Shown here in pieces: positions 8,561 to 16,825 of a stretch of 64,000 bases of DNA. The stretch is from assembly GCA_964636985.1 (NCBI GenBank), contig CAZWSX010000006.1, positions 124,001-188,000 on the forward strand, in the 5' to 3' direction. Source of the stretch: CAZWSX01 sp964636985 (GTDB taxonomy: Bacteria; Planctomycetota; Planctomycetia; Pirellulales; Pirellulaceae). The position numbers were made by a program, and so were the translations under genes. The stretch's first letter is position 1. Each line of letters opens with the position of its first letter. The notes beneath the pieces are model-generated. The model saw nothing but the letters and a program-made list of their open reading frames with translations, did not search any database and was not told where the DNA came from.

Positions 8561-9778
8561 CTAGGCAACGGCCTTAAGCACTAGCGACGTGTTGTTGCCG
8601 CCAAAGCCAAAGGAATTCGAGATCGCCACCCGGACGCGTGCTTTAGTCGATTGATTTGCGACGTGCCGCAGCGCGCACGCGGGATCGGGACGGTCGAGAT
8701 TGATCGTGGGAGGGATCTCTCCGTATCGCATCGCCGTCAAGCATGCTAGCGCCTCAACCGCGGCCGCGGCACTCAGCAAATGCCCGGTCATACTCTTGGT
8801 CGCGCTCACATAGACGCGTTCGAGCGAATCGCCCAAAACCCCCTGTAAAATGCGGGTTTCGCAGGCATCGCCGACCGGAGTTCCCGTGGCATGGGCATTA
8901 ACGTAGTCGACATCGGACGACTGCACGCCGGCGTCGTCCAGGGCCTGGCGGACGCCCCGGATACCCTGCTCGGGATCGGAACTCGGGATGACCATGTGGA
9001 AGGCGTCGCTGGTCGTTCCGACGCCTGCCAATTCGGCCATGGGATTTTGCTCGCGTCGTTCGCCGGCGCGTTCCAGGACGAAGACGGCTCCACCCTCGCC
9101 TAAAACCATGCCGTCCCGATCCATGTCAAACGGCCGCAGGGCTTTCTCAGGTTGATCGTTGCGTCTGGAGAGCGCCCGCAAGTTGCCGAATCCAGCCATC
9201 GAATAGGGAGTAACTCCCATGTCGCACGCGCCCACCAAGCAAACGTCCACGAGGCCAGACCGCAGCCACTGGCGTCCGTGGACAAAGGCGTGATTTCCGC
9301 TAGCACAAGCGGCCGTCACCGAAATGCCGGGGCCGCTCAAGCGGAGCAGACGGGTGACTTTCCCGACGACCGTTTCGCTGTCCAGGTGCGGATCGAACGT
9401 CCGCTCACCGCCGCGTCGGAAGTCGGCAACCCAGTTTTGCATGCACTCCGCCCCGATGCCGATGACCAGCCCGATTCGTAGGGTGGTCCGGCTTTCCCAA
9501 AGGCCGGCTTGCTTGAGCGCATCGGCACAGCACCAGAGCGGCGCTCTTTCGATCGGCGTCATGGCGGCGAGGTCGGCAGGTTCGCAATCAGCCGGGCACG
9601 GTATCTCGAGGACTTGCCCGGCGACCTGGCAAGGGTGTTGCGATACGTCGAAGCCCTCCACGCGACGAATGCCCGATTTCCCCGCCAGCATGTTGGCGGA
9701 GATTTCGTCGAAGCTATGACCAAGCGGTGTCGTAGCGCCAACACCCGTGATCCAAATGCGATCCTCTTGGCCCGTCAT
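8561..9778 (-). CDS. Beta-ketoacyl-ACP synthase (FabF-type)
   Basis: A 405-residue condensing enzyme with all catalytic residues visible: Cys158 in VTAACASGNHAF, His296 in NAHATGTPVGD, Lys328 and His333 in ATKSMTGHLLSAAAA, and the C-terminal loop SNSFGFGGNN. It would elongate an acyl-ACP with malonyl-ACP by decarboxylative condensation. It follows the KS-like gene at 9839-10702 on the same strand with a 60-base gap, and an ACP is encoded divergently. This is therefore probably a small dedicated pathway rather than the main fatty-acid operon; no ketoreductase, dehydratase or malonyltransferase is adjacent. Confidence 0.92.
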   Translation of the reverse strand: MTGQEDRIWITGVGATTPLGHSFDEISANMLAGKSGIRRVEGFDVSQHPCQVAGQVLEIPCPADCEPADLAAMTPIERAPLWCCADALKQAGLWESRTTLRIGLVIGIGAECMQNWVADFRRGGERTFDPHLDSETVVGKVTRLLRLSGPGISVTAACASGNHAFVHGRQWLRSGLVDVCLVGACDMGVTPYSMAGFGNLRALSRRNDQPEKALRPFDMDRDGMVLGEGGAVFVLERAGERREQNPMAELAGVGTTSDAFHMVIPSSDPEQGIRGVRQALDDAGVQSSDVDYVNAHATGTPVGDACETRILQGVLGDSLERVYVSATKSMTGHLLSAAAAVEALACLTAMRYGEIPPTINLDRPDPACALRHVANQSTKARVRVAISNSFGFGGNNTSLVLKAVA

Positions 9779-9838
9779 GTATTTGGAAGCTTTCGCGGAA
9801 GAAAAGGAATGCGAGTCCGGACGGTTTTACGCGGACTC

Positions 9839-10702
9839 TTAGGAGAGAACTGCGGCAAGCGACGATTGCGGAGTTCGAAGATGCAGTTCCCAATCGAGAC
9901 CTAGCTTGGAGTTGCCTTGGACTGAGACCTCGGGCAGTGGCATGCCGCCGCTTTGTGGAATCATTCCACTTAGGGCGGCCAGCGGGCCTTGGGCTTGTTC
10001 ATCCGACTTCTGTTGCGATGAGACGAAGCGAAGTCGCAATTCGCCAAATGACGGCTGGCTTGTCGATGTGAGAGCGATTGCGACGGCGGCACAAGCAGAA
10101 TCGGTAGTCGGTTTGCCAGCTCGATCGATTTCCAATTCCGGGTCGAACCCGCTCATGACTACCCAAGTTCCCGCCGAATGTTTGTCGTTGAGCAGGCTAA
10201 GGCTCGTTAACAAGACTTCGACATCGCTTCCGTGTCCACTGCCCGCGCCGATGCACGGCCCGCGCGCGCCTAGGACCAGACTTAACGTGCTAGCGACCGA
10301 GTGTTGGGAACGGTGGGGAACGGTTTGCACCGATGTTCCCCAGGGACCGTCGGTTTCGTAGCGGTGCATGCCGGCGGCGAGCGCGGTTCGGCCCATGAAG
10401 CGGGGAGCGGCCGCGATTGACCACGACTGGAATTGGTCGAGGGGCATTTCAAAATCGCGAATGGCCCTGACCAGAGCCCCGACCGAGGCAATCGTCTGTT
10501 CGTCGGTGTGCTTGAAAAAAGCAGGCGTAACCACCGCGGGAAAGTCGCCGGGAGGTTTCTTGCGAAGTTGTTCGATCTCGGCCAATGAGTATCGCACACA
10601 CCCCCATGCAGCTACTCGGAAATCGATGCTGTTCGCATCGACTCTCTGCGCTTGAAACAGAGGGATCGTGTCCGGCCCCAGACTCGAGTGGAACGCCGGC
10701 AT
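9839..10702 (-). CDS. Ketosynthase-like protein lacking the active-site Cys
   Basis: A 287-residue protein resembling the N-terminal thiolase-fold half of a ketosynthase. Around the nucleophile position it reads ARGPCIGAGSGHGSD. Aligning the GP pair with the neighbouring KS (GPGISVTAAC) puts His157 where Cys should be. The C-terminal His/His half of a KS is absent. It resembles the beta-ketoacyl synthase N-terminal-like family found in aryl-polyene and other type II clusters, and may serve as a chain-length-factor-like partner of the adjacent KS. The ATG at 10702 has AAGAAAG 8 bases upstream and is preferred to the GTG at 10732. Confidence 0.75.
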   Translation of the reverse strand: MPAFHSSLGPDTIPLFQAQRVDANSIDFRVAAWGCVRYSLAEIEQLRKKPPGDFPAVVTPAFFKHTDEQTIASVGALVRAIRDFEMPLDQFQSWSIAAAPRFMGRTALAAGMHRYETDGPWGTSVQTVPHRSQHSVASTLSLVLGARGPCIGAGSGHGSDVEVLLTSLSLLNDKHSAGTWVVMSGFDPELEIDRAGKPTTDSACAAVAIALTSTSQPSFGELRLRFVSSQQKSDEQAQGPLAALSGMIPQSGGMPLPEVSVQGNSKLGLDWELHLRTPQSSLAAVLS

Positions 10703-10981
10703 GTTCGATTCTTTCTTGGGAGGAGAGCCCACTTTGGGGGCGTGTCGCTTTTCGTGGCCCTGTCATAGCTAATTTGTCGTTTCGCGGCCAATAGCGATCC
10801 TGCAAGTGAAATCGTTACAACCAGCTAAACATTCGGGACGGCCGTACTTTTGGCGCGTGCAGCTACCAGTGCAGGCAGTGGGCCTCACGAACATTCCGGC
10901 AAACTAATCTTGCGAAACTCTCGCGGAATGTCTTCACTGTTTGCGCAATCGCGCCACCTTATTTTTGCCGCCCCAACAGGT

Positions 10982-11254
10982 ATGACCATGCAACGCGAAG
11001 AACTGCGTGCCAAACTTCACCAGATTCTCGTCGCCGAAATGGACGAGCAGTATCCGCCTTTGGAAGACCACATGACCCTCATCGAAGGGCTCGGCCTCGA
11101 CTCGATGGATATGGTCACGGTCGTGATGCGCGTGGAACAGCAGCTGCGCATTCGGTTGGCGTACGAGGAGCTATCCAAGCTCCAGACAGTCGGAGAACTT
11201 CTCGACTTGGTTCAGATCAAGTTGAAGTCGCAGCCTCAGAAGAAGGCTGCCTAG
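10982..11254 (+). CDS. Acyl carrier protein
   Basis: A 90-residue acidic four-helix carrier. The 4'-phosphopantetheine attachment Ser41 sits in GLGLDSMDMVTV, followed by helix II (VVMRVEQQLRIRL) as in typical ACPs. The C-terminus ends in a short Lys-rich tail. The ATG at 10982 gives the usual ACP length; the in-frame upstream region has no ACP character. It lies divergent from the KS-like/KS pair with 279 bases between, so the three probably form one functional set in which the ACP carries the growing chain. The sequence differs enough from a canonical AcpP (which has GADSLD) that it is likely pathway-specific. Confidence 0.9.
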   Translation: MTMQREELRAKLHQILVAEMDEQYPPLEDHMTLIEGLGLDSMDMVTVVMRVEQQLRIRLAYEELSKLQTVGELLDLVQIKLKSQPQKKAA

Positions 11255-11257
11255 CCG

Positions 11258-11956
11258 CTAGGAAAAGATTTCGAGCAAGGCAGCCAGAGTCGAAATCGGC
11301 CCGCCAGGGCTATCGGTGACAGGTGGGAGATCTTGGTCCCGCCGCAGTTCGATCGCCGCCCATCCGGCTGCAAGAGGTCCGGCGAAATCGTTCTTCCAGT
11401 GGTCGCCGATCATCAGCATCGAGCCACTTTCGACTCCAAGCAGTTCTTCGATAGTGGCATAAAACCGCTTGTCCGGTTTCGCCCAACCGACGTCGGCGGA
11501 GTGGAAAATGCGCTCGCCAGGAACCTGCGGACAAAGCCGTTTCATGATCGCCGTGAGACGCTCGTCGAAGTTCGATGCCACGCCGAGTAGGTAACCGCGC
11601 TCGCTCAGAGTGTTGAGCACATGGGGAACCTCGTCAAAGGTTCGCCAATTCTTGAATGCCGCAAAGTGGTTCCAAAGATCGTCGAAGAGGTCTCCATCGG
11701 CGCCAGGTAGGTCGTCAAAGACGGCCGCCACAATCTCCGACCATCTTCGGCGCTCCATGGCCCTGCTGGTTTGCGAGGCAATCGCCATCGACTTGAACGC
11801 AGTCGAAAAACGTTCGCCGATCTCTTCCACCAGTCGATTCGAGCCGTGCTTGATGCCGTAACGGTGATACGTCTCGGCAACCGAGGGCTCGCAGTAGATC
11901 AGAGTTCCCACAGCGTCGAAGAGAATCGCCTTGGGCTTACTATCACCACCGCTCAC
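11258..11956 (-). CDS. HAD-family hydrolase (REG-2/haloacid dehalogenase-like)
   Basis: A 232-residue HAD hydrolase. Motif I is FDAVGTL, in which the first Asp (nucleophile) is present but the second Asp of typical phosphatases is Val. The REG-2-like and L-2-haloacid dehalogenase branches have this arrangement. Motif II is VASNFD, the Lys is in GWAKPDKRFY, and the acidic motif IV is MIGDHWKNDFAG. A cap domain occupies about residues 18-95. Its ATG overlaps the stop of the upstream HEAT lipoprotein gene by four bases (ATGA), so the two are translationally coupled. Substrate cannot be told from sequence. Confidence 0.85.
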   Translation of the reverse strand: MSGGDSKPKAILFDAVGTLIYCEPSVAETYHRYGIKHGSNRLVEEIGERFSTAFKSMAIASQTSRAMERRRWSEIVAAVFDDLPGADGDLFDDLWNHFAAFKNWRTFDEVPHVLNTLSERGYLLGVASNFDERLTAIMKRLCPQVPGERIFHSADVGWAKPDKRFYATIEELLGVESGSMLMIGDHWKNDFAGPLAAGWAAIELRRDQDLPPVTDSPGGPISTLAALLEIFS

Positions 11957-12843
11957 GGTCGCCCCTTGCGACGTAGCTTTGCAGGGGACGAGTACTTGGC
12001 GGGCGGGAGAGGCTCTTTGTCGCTTGCTTTATTGCCCTCGGTTTTGTCGACAGCGGTCTCGGCTTCTTGAGGCTCAGCGTCTGCGTGAAAGTTGGCGGCC
12101 TGGACCTCGTCGTTCCCGCTTTCGTTACTCGCTGTGGTTTCGATCACAACATCGTCCCCGTCGGACCCCGTCACGGGTGGGCGGTAGTTTGGGTTCTTGA
12201 TCGTTAACTGATCGATCGCCTTCGCGGCTGCCTCGCGGTCTTGTGCTTTGGCAGAACTGCTGCGGCTTTGGATGCGCGGAGGCGCTACGGAATACGCGTC
12301 GTCCATATCAATGTCGGCCGGCTCGCCGGACATCACGCGCACCAGAAAGGGGACCGCTCGTTCCGCTGCGGGGCCGATATTGCCGAGCGCCCGGGCTGCG
12401 GCCTTTCTCACTGTTGCATCTTGGTCGTCGAGCGCCACGATCAGTTCGTCGACGGCGTCTTTCGCGTCGGGGCCGATCCGCGAAAGTGCAAGCGCGGCTT
12501 GCCGCCGGGCAAGGGGGCTTTCGCTGCGCAATGTTTTAATCAGTTCTGGAACGGCTGGCTTGCCGATCCCAACAATGGCGGTGACTGCCGATTGTTCTTC
12601 GGTTGGTTCGTACCCCTTCGCAGTTCGAGGGGCGTTGCTTTTCGCTGACCCAGAAGGCCGCACGCCGGAGGCGGCTTGGTAAAACGTTTTAGGAGAACGC
12701 GCCGATTTGTTGGAGGTTTGGCCGTTGGAACTTCCGCATCCCACAAGGAATGGAATCACGACAGCCAGAACCGTGGCGTATCGCAATAGGTTCTCGCCAA
12801 AAGATGGCGCGAAGGTCGGCGGATGGGCTGCTTGGGGGTCCAT
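11953..12843 (-). CDS. HEAT-repeat lipoprotein
   Basis: A 296-residue exported protein. A hydrophobic segment (about residues 22-36) ends in a lipobox (FLVGC), so the mature protein should be lipid-anchored. A Ser/Thr-rich linker follows, then two to three HEAT/PBS-type repeats (about residues 85-175), with repeated AVPELIKTLRSESPLARRQA-like and DQDATVRKAAARALGNIGP units. The C-terminal 120 residues are low-complexity and acidic, then basic. HEAT repeats form protein-binding solenoids; partner unknown. It is the upstream gene of a two-gene unit with the HAD hydrolase. Confidence 0.8.
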   Translation of the reverse strand: MDPQAAHPPTFAPSFGENLLRYATVLAVVIPFLVGCGSSNGQTSNKSARSPKTFYQAASGVRPSGSAKSNAPRTAKGYEPTEEQSAVTAIVGIGKPAVPELIKTLRSESPLARRQAALALSRIGPDAKDAVDELIVALDDQDATVRKAAARALGNIGPAAERAVPFLVRVMSGEPADIDMDDAYSVAPPRIQSRSSSAKAQDREAAAKAIDQLTIKNPNYRPPVTGSDGDDVVIETTASNESGNDEVQAANFHADAEPQEAETAVDKTEGNKASDKEPLPPAKYSSPAKLRRKGRP

Positions 12844-13043
12844 TGGATAACTTTTGATTCGAATGTTGTCCCGTTCGTGGGAGGCAACCCTGCCGACGAG
12901 TTTCCTAACTTCGATTATATTGGGACCTGTTCAATGACAGACAGCAAAATCGGTGCCGAAAACGAATACTTCCCAAGACGCCTAGACGCTTTAGGTAATC
13001 TGCGAAGAAAAAACCGACTTGCGACCTGCTAGAAAGGCTTTGC

Positions 13044-13859
13044 GTGCGCGTCATCATTGTCGATCAGCCTTCCGAAGTGGGCCGCCGAGCGGCGCGGATT
13101 GTTTCCGATCTGGTTCGCAAAAAGCCCTCGTCAGTGCTTGGTTTGGCGACAGGGACCAGCCCTCTTGGGTTGTACGAGGAATTGATCCGGATGCATCGCG
13201 AGGAAGGGCTCGATTTCTCGCACGTCACAACTTTCAATCTCGACGAGTACGTCGGTCTGGGGCCTACGCACCCTCACAGTTACCGGCAATTCATGGAAAC
13301 GAGCCTGTTTCAAAAGGTGAACCTGACGTCGACTCGTACGCACGTCCCCGATGGCCGCGCCCTCGATCTGCTCGGCTACGGCGCCGTTTACGAAAAGCAA
13401 ATTCGTGACGCCGGCGGGATCGATTTGCAAGTGCTCGGCATCGGCCGTGATGGCCACATCGCGTTCAACGAACCAGGCAGCTCGCTCGGCAGCCGCACGC
13501 GTGTAAAGACGCTTAAGGCCGAGACCATTCGCGACAACGCGCGCTTCTTTGGCGGCGAGGACAAGGTCCCCAAAATCGCCATCACGATGGGCGTCGGGAC
13601 CATCATGGAAGCCCGCCGATGTCTTCTGGTCGCCATGGGCGAGGCGAAGGCCGAAGCGATTCAACAAACGATCGAAGGACCGATCACGTCACAAGTGACA
13701 GCCTCGGCCTTGCAACTCCATCCCGACGCAATCTGCATCGTCGACGAAGCGGCAGCCACCAAACTGACGCATCGTAGCTACTACGACGAGATGGAAAGCT
13801 TGCAGTCGCTGCTGGAAAAGAAAGACTACAAGGCGCTGGGAATCCCGGGCGACGCCTAA
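13044..13859 (+). CDS. nagB: Glucosamine-6-phosphate deaminase
   Basis: A 271-residue cytosolic enzyme converting glucosamine 6-phosphate to fructose 6-phosphate and ammonia. Signature elements: GLATGTSPLGLYEEL (phosphate binding), FNLDEYVGL (Asp67 general base), and GIGRDGHIAFNEPGSS with Asp136, His138 and Glu143 as the catalytic set. Length equals that of E. coli NagB (266). The start is a GTG (13044) preceded by AGAAAGG. It stands alone, without nagA or nagE nearby. In a planctomycete it probably serves amino-sugar catabolism, although these bacteria have reduced or unusual peptidoglycan. Confidence 0.95.
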   Translation: MRVIIVDQPSEVGRRAARIVSDLVRKKPSSVLGLATGTSPLGLYEELIRMHREEGLDFSHVTTFNLDEYVGLGPTHPHSYRQFMETSLFQKVNLTSTRTHVPDGRALDLLGYGAVYEKQIRDAGGIDLQVLGIGRDGHIAFNEPGSSLGSRTRVKTLKAETIRDNARFFGGEDKVPKIAITMGVGTIMEARRCLLVAMGEAKAEAIQQTIEGPITSQVTASALQLHPDAICIVDEAAATKLTHRSYYDEMESLQSLLEKKDYKALGIPGDA

Positions 13860-13872
13860 CGCAGAGTTAGGC
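13854..13872 (+). terminator. Small hairpin spanning the nagB stop codon
   Basis: GCCTAAC, a five-base loop GCAGA, then GTTAGGC form a 7-bp perfect stem that contains the nagB TAA. No T-run follows, so it is a weak terminator or 3'-end stabilising element at best. Confidence 0.3.
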
Positions 13873-13991
13873 TGGTTATCGACAACACGGTGAATCGCCA
13901 GGTGAGGCGGCGATCGCGGTTCTTGCCGCGTCGAAGTCTTGCCGCGACAATTTCAGGTAGGTCGATTCAATCGCCGTTCGAAGTGCCTCGT

Positions 13992-14588
13992 ATGCCGTCG
14001 TCGCCCGTGGACTCCATTCACGAACTTCCTTCCCCCGGTCTCAAGCCGCCGCAGTTTTCGTTACGAACGCTGCTCTTGGTGATCGCGTTGCTCGGGCTGT
14101 TCTTCGCCTGGATGCCCTACATTCCGGTGACGGCCAGCTTTCTTATCATCATGGCAGCTCTAACCGTCTTTGCGCATTTGGCGGGGGCGCACATTGGAAG
14201 CCAACTAAAAGCGGGTGCTCCGCGTGCACGGGTTTCTTCGGTGAACGACCGACCGCTAGTTGAAGCGGTTCAGTTCGCAAAGACGACGCAGTTGAGTCAG
14301 CGCAAGAGTCTCGGGTGGCCGTTGCTTATCTGCGTGGTGATCGGCGTATTGGGAGGTGGAGCAGGGGGCGCGCTTTTCGCAAGAATGATCTATCCGGAGA
14401 TGGCCGGCTGGGCGCACTGTGTATTGGCAGGCGTCACGTTCGCCGGTCTGGGCGGGATGGTCGCGTTCCTGGTCGGCGGGTTTTTGCAAACCTCGTTATC
14501 AGGTTTGCTGGAAGCGATCCGGCCTGTCGAGGCGCCTGGGCCCAAGAAAATACCAGCCGCCACGTCGGAGCCGCGCGAGGTGCGATAG
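13992..14588 (+). CDS. Planctomycete membrane protein with FSLRTLL motif
   Basis: A 198-residue protein with four hydrophobic segments (about residues 26-42, 46-68, 116-138 and 146-170). The N-terminus carries PPQFSLRTLLLVIALLGLFF, a motif that begins very many small membrane proteins in planctomycetes; its function is not known. The ATG at 13992 (MPSSPVD) was preferred to 13890 because the intervening 34 residues are Arg-rich and featureless. It lies downstream of nagB on the same strand, 132 bases away, and converges on the GT2-TPR gene. Confidence 0.65.
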   Translation: MPSSPVDSIHELPSPGLKPPQFSLRTLLLVIALLGLFFAWMPYIPVTASFLIIMAALTVFAHLAGAHIGSQLKAGAPRARVSSVNDRPLVEAVQFAKTTQLSQRKSLGWPLLICVVIGVLGGGAGGALFARMIYPEMAGWAHCVLAGVTFAGLGGMVAFLVGGFLQTSLSGLLEAIRPVEAPGPKKIPAATSEPREVR

Positions 14589-14599
14589 CGAACTGCCGA

Positions 14600-16162
14600 T
14601 CACACCTTGCGAGCGGCGCGCCATTGTCCCAGTGGGGATTTTGATGACGGGCGAGCCGGCTTGATCGCGTGCGCTTCGGCGCCGTCGCTGCGGAAGATGC
14701 GATTGCCGTCCATGTTTGGCCCGTCGTGGTTTTCTTGCGAGCCGAATGGGGACCGGTCCAAGCGACTTAGATCGGGATGGTCGGGCTCGATTTCTCGCCA
14801 CAAAGCCAGAACCGGAGCCAGCGCCGCTTGTTCATCGAGTTGCGTCAAGGTTTGAGCGTACGCACGCAAGCAAAGCACATCGCGACAGCCAGCCGCGAAC
14901 GCCTGTTCGAGTGGCTGCCGGGCTTCGCTCCAGCGCTTCTGTGTTGCCAGGATCGCGCCGCGAACTGCTTTGCGCAGCGAATCGCGAAGCGATGCATGTT
15001 CCGGCCAGCCAACTAGCAGCGTGAGAGCGGCGTCGAGCTTGGCTTGGTTGATATAGACTTCCAGCAACTGCCGCCGCAACCATTCCGATTCGGGATGGGT
15101 GTGGAACTCCCGTTCCAAGAGCGCGATGGCATCGGCAACCAGGCCGGTGCGAATCAAGACGTTTGCGCGGCAGGAAACGATGCCGCCGTGGAAGTCGGCC
15201 AGGTGCGGCAGTTCTGGATTCACTTGCCCGAATTCCGAGGCCGTTTGGTAAGCCCGGGCCGCTAGTTCCCACATCGAGCGCTGGCTCAGGTAACCCCCGA
15301 GTGCACAAAGCAACTGGCCATCGAGCGGATAAGTGTCGATGGCTTCCAATACCAGCGCGACTTGCATGTCGCCCGACTCGGGCGTCGCATCGAGTGTCGA
15401 CAGCATGCCGTAGTAGGCCTCGAGCATTTCCCATCCGCCGCGCGGGGCCAACTCGAGGGCGGATCGGTAGATCGCCAAGCTCTGGTCGAAGTTGCCGAGC
15501 GTTTGATGGGCTTCCGCCTGGCAATTGAGGAATCGAGGGAGTTGCCCCAGTTCTTCGATGGCCAATTGGGCGAGAACGAGGTTGCGGCGAGCCCGCCTGA
15601 TTTGCAGCAGCGGTTGATGCTCGCGCGTCGTCCGATGGATCACCCACGGGATGGCGTCGACTTCGAGGTTCAGTGCGCCGATCGCGGGCGCCAGGCTTTC
15701 ACGAACGCGGTAGCAGAATCGCAACTCGGGCAGGCGCGGATGCAATCGCGGCTGCGCGATTTGATTTCCGATTCCGCGGCCGTCGGGAGCGGGCGTTCGA
15801 ACGGGCAAGTAGTAAACGGCGCTCGATACGGCACGGCCGTCGATGAATCGGCGCAGTGCATCGGACGTCTCGCGCGAAATCGTTTCGCTCGCATCGAGCC
15901 AGAGAATCCAATCGCCCGTCGCCAGGTCGAGACAGGCGTTGCGTGCCGCCGAGAAATCGTCGGTCCATTCGGTCGAGGCGACGATCGTGGCTCTCTTCCG
16001 CGCAACGGCGAGCGTTCCGTCGGTCGACCCGGTGTCGAGCACGACAATCTCGTCGGCCATGCTTCGCACCGCGTCGAGCGTTGCTGGCAGAGTGTCTTCA
16101 GCGTTCCGGGCAATCACAGCCACCGTCAGGCGCGGATTGCCACAGGATGAAGGCGACAACAT
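14600..16162 (-). CDS. GT2 glycosyltransferase fused to TPR repeats
   Basis: A 520-residue protein. Residues about 10-100 form a GT-A domain of family 2: LTVAVIARNAEDTLPATLDA, EIVVLDTGSTDGT and GDWILWLDASETI, where DAS stands in for the DXD metal site. From about residue 185 the protein is helical TPR solenoid (repeats such as FDQSLAIYRSALELAPRG). It has no membrane segment. GT2-TPR fusions occur in planctomycetes, myxobacteria and SunS-like systems and may glycosylate proteins or envelope polymers. It converges on the membrane protein at 13992 with an 11-base gap. Confidence 0.85.
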   Translation of the reverse strand: MLSPSSCGNPRLTVAVIARNAEDTLPATLDAVRSMADEIVVLDTGSTDGTLAVARKRATIVASTEWTDDFSAARNACLDLATGDWILWLDASETISRETSDALRRFIDGRAVSSAVYYLPVRTPAPDGRGIGNQIAQPRLHPRLPELRFCYRVRESLAPAIGALNLEVDAIPWVIHRTTREHQPLLQIRRARRNLVLAQLAIEELGQLPRFLNCQAEAHQTLGNFDQSLAIYRSALELAPRGGWEMLEAYYGMLSTLDATPESGDMQVALVLEAIDTYPLDGQLLCALGGYLSQRSMWELAARAYQTASEFGQVNPELPHLADFHGGIVSCRANVLIRTGLVADAIALLEREFHTHPESEWLRRQLLEVYINQAKLDAALTLLVGWPEHASLRDSLRKAVRGAILATQKRWSEARQPLEQAFAAGCRDVLCLRAYAQTLTQLDEQAALAPVLALWREIEPDHPDLSRLDRSPFGSQENHDGPNMDGNRIFRSDGAEAHAIKPARPSSKSPLGQWRAARKV

Positions 16163-16328
16163 AGATCGGCCTTAAACTCACTTGAGCTAGCACGTCGAGC
16201 AGAGGTCTTCCCCAAAAAAGACTCCCGCCCTTCTGCTATCATCGGCCGCGCTTTGTAGGATTTGTAAGCGTTACCGTTGTTGCCGGAAAAGTTTGCCTCG
16301 TCGGACCATTGCAGGGGGCTAACGCCTG

Positions 16329-16595
16329 CTATCGCGAGGCATTTGGCTCGCCGTCGCCTTCCACCCAGGCGACAATTTGTCCGGCGACGACATCCTGGTC
16401 GACCGCGACGCATTTTTCGACAAGCTTGCCGCTGGCGGGGGCGGTGGCTTCGAGCAGAACCTCACCGACCAGGATTTCGGCCACGCGTTCGCCGGCGATG
16501 ACTTTGGCCCCTCGCCGCACGAGCCAATTGACCAGCGAGGCCCTGGCCGCGTCGATGTCGGCATCTGGCACCCGGATTCGGTGCAACACACCCAC
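16329..16595 (-). CDS. Stand-alone lipoyl/biotinyl-like domain lacking the lysine
   Basis: An 88-residue protein consisting almost wholly of a biotinyl/lipoyl hammerhead fold: RVPDAD start, VIAGERVAEILVGEVLLEAT centre and APASGKLVEKCVAVDQDVVA end. In lipoyl domains the centre reads AEVETDKxxxEV; aligning the flanking residues puts Glu45 at the modified Lys, so it should not be lipoylated or biotinylated. The GTG at 16595 is chosen because a perfect AGGAGG lies seven bases upstream. No 2-oxoacid dehydrogenase or carboxylase subunit lies beside it. The nearest gene is the divergent LutA-like gene 230 bases away. Confidence 0.7.
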   Translation of the reverse strand: MGVLHRIRVPDADIDAARASLVNWLVRRGAKVIAGERVAEILVGEVLLEATAPASGKLVEKCVAVDQDVVAGQIVAWVEGDGEPNASR

Positions 16596-16825
16596 GTTTC
16601 TGCCTCCTGGTTGCGATTCATTCGAAGGAACTAACTGGCCTAATCTCGCGGGGCAGAATAGCGTTTGGCGCAACTTTCGGGAAAGGCAGTTTTCGACACG
16701 CGAGAAGCGTGCATAATGGGCGGCGAATCCAACGTGTTCTTGATCGACACGTAAGAGTTACACTTGACGCGTACCACACCCGTTGGATTGCGGTGACGGC
16801 TCGCATTCGATAGAGGAAACTGGTT

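Noticed and set aside
8561..11254. Complete polyketide or aryl-polyene biosynthetic cluster
   Set aside because: Only KS, KS-like and ACP are present; ketoreductase, dehydratase, acyltransferase and transport genes are absent from the neighbourhood.
12844..13043. tRNA or small RNA gene before nagB
   Set aside because: No cloverleaf, T-arm GTTCRA box with matching acceptor stem, or conserved RNA motif could be found.
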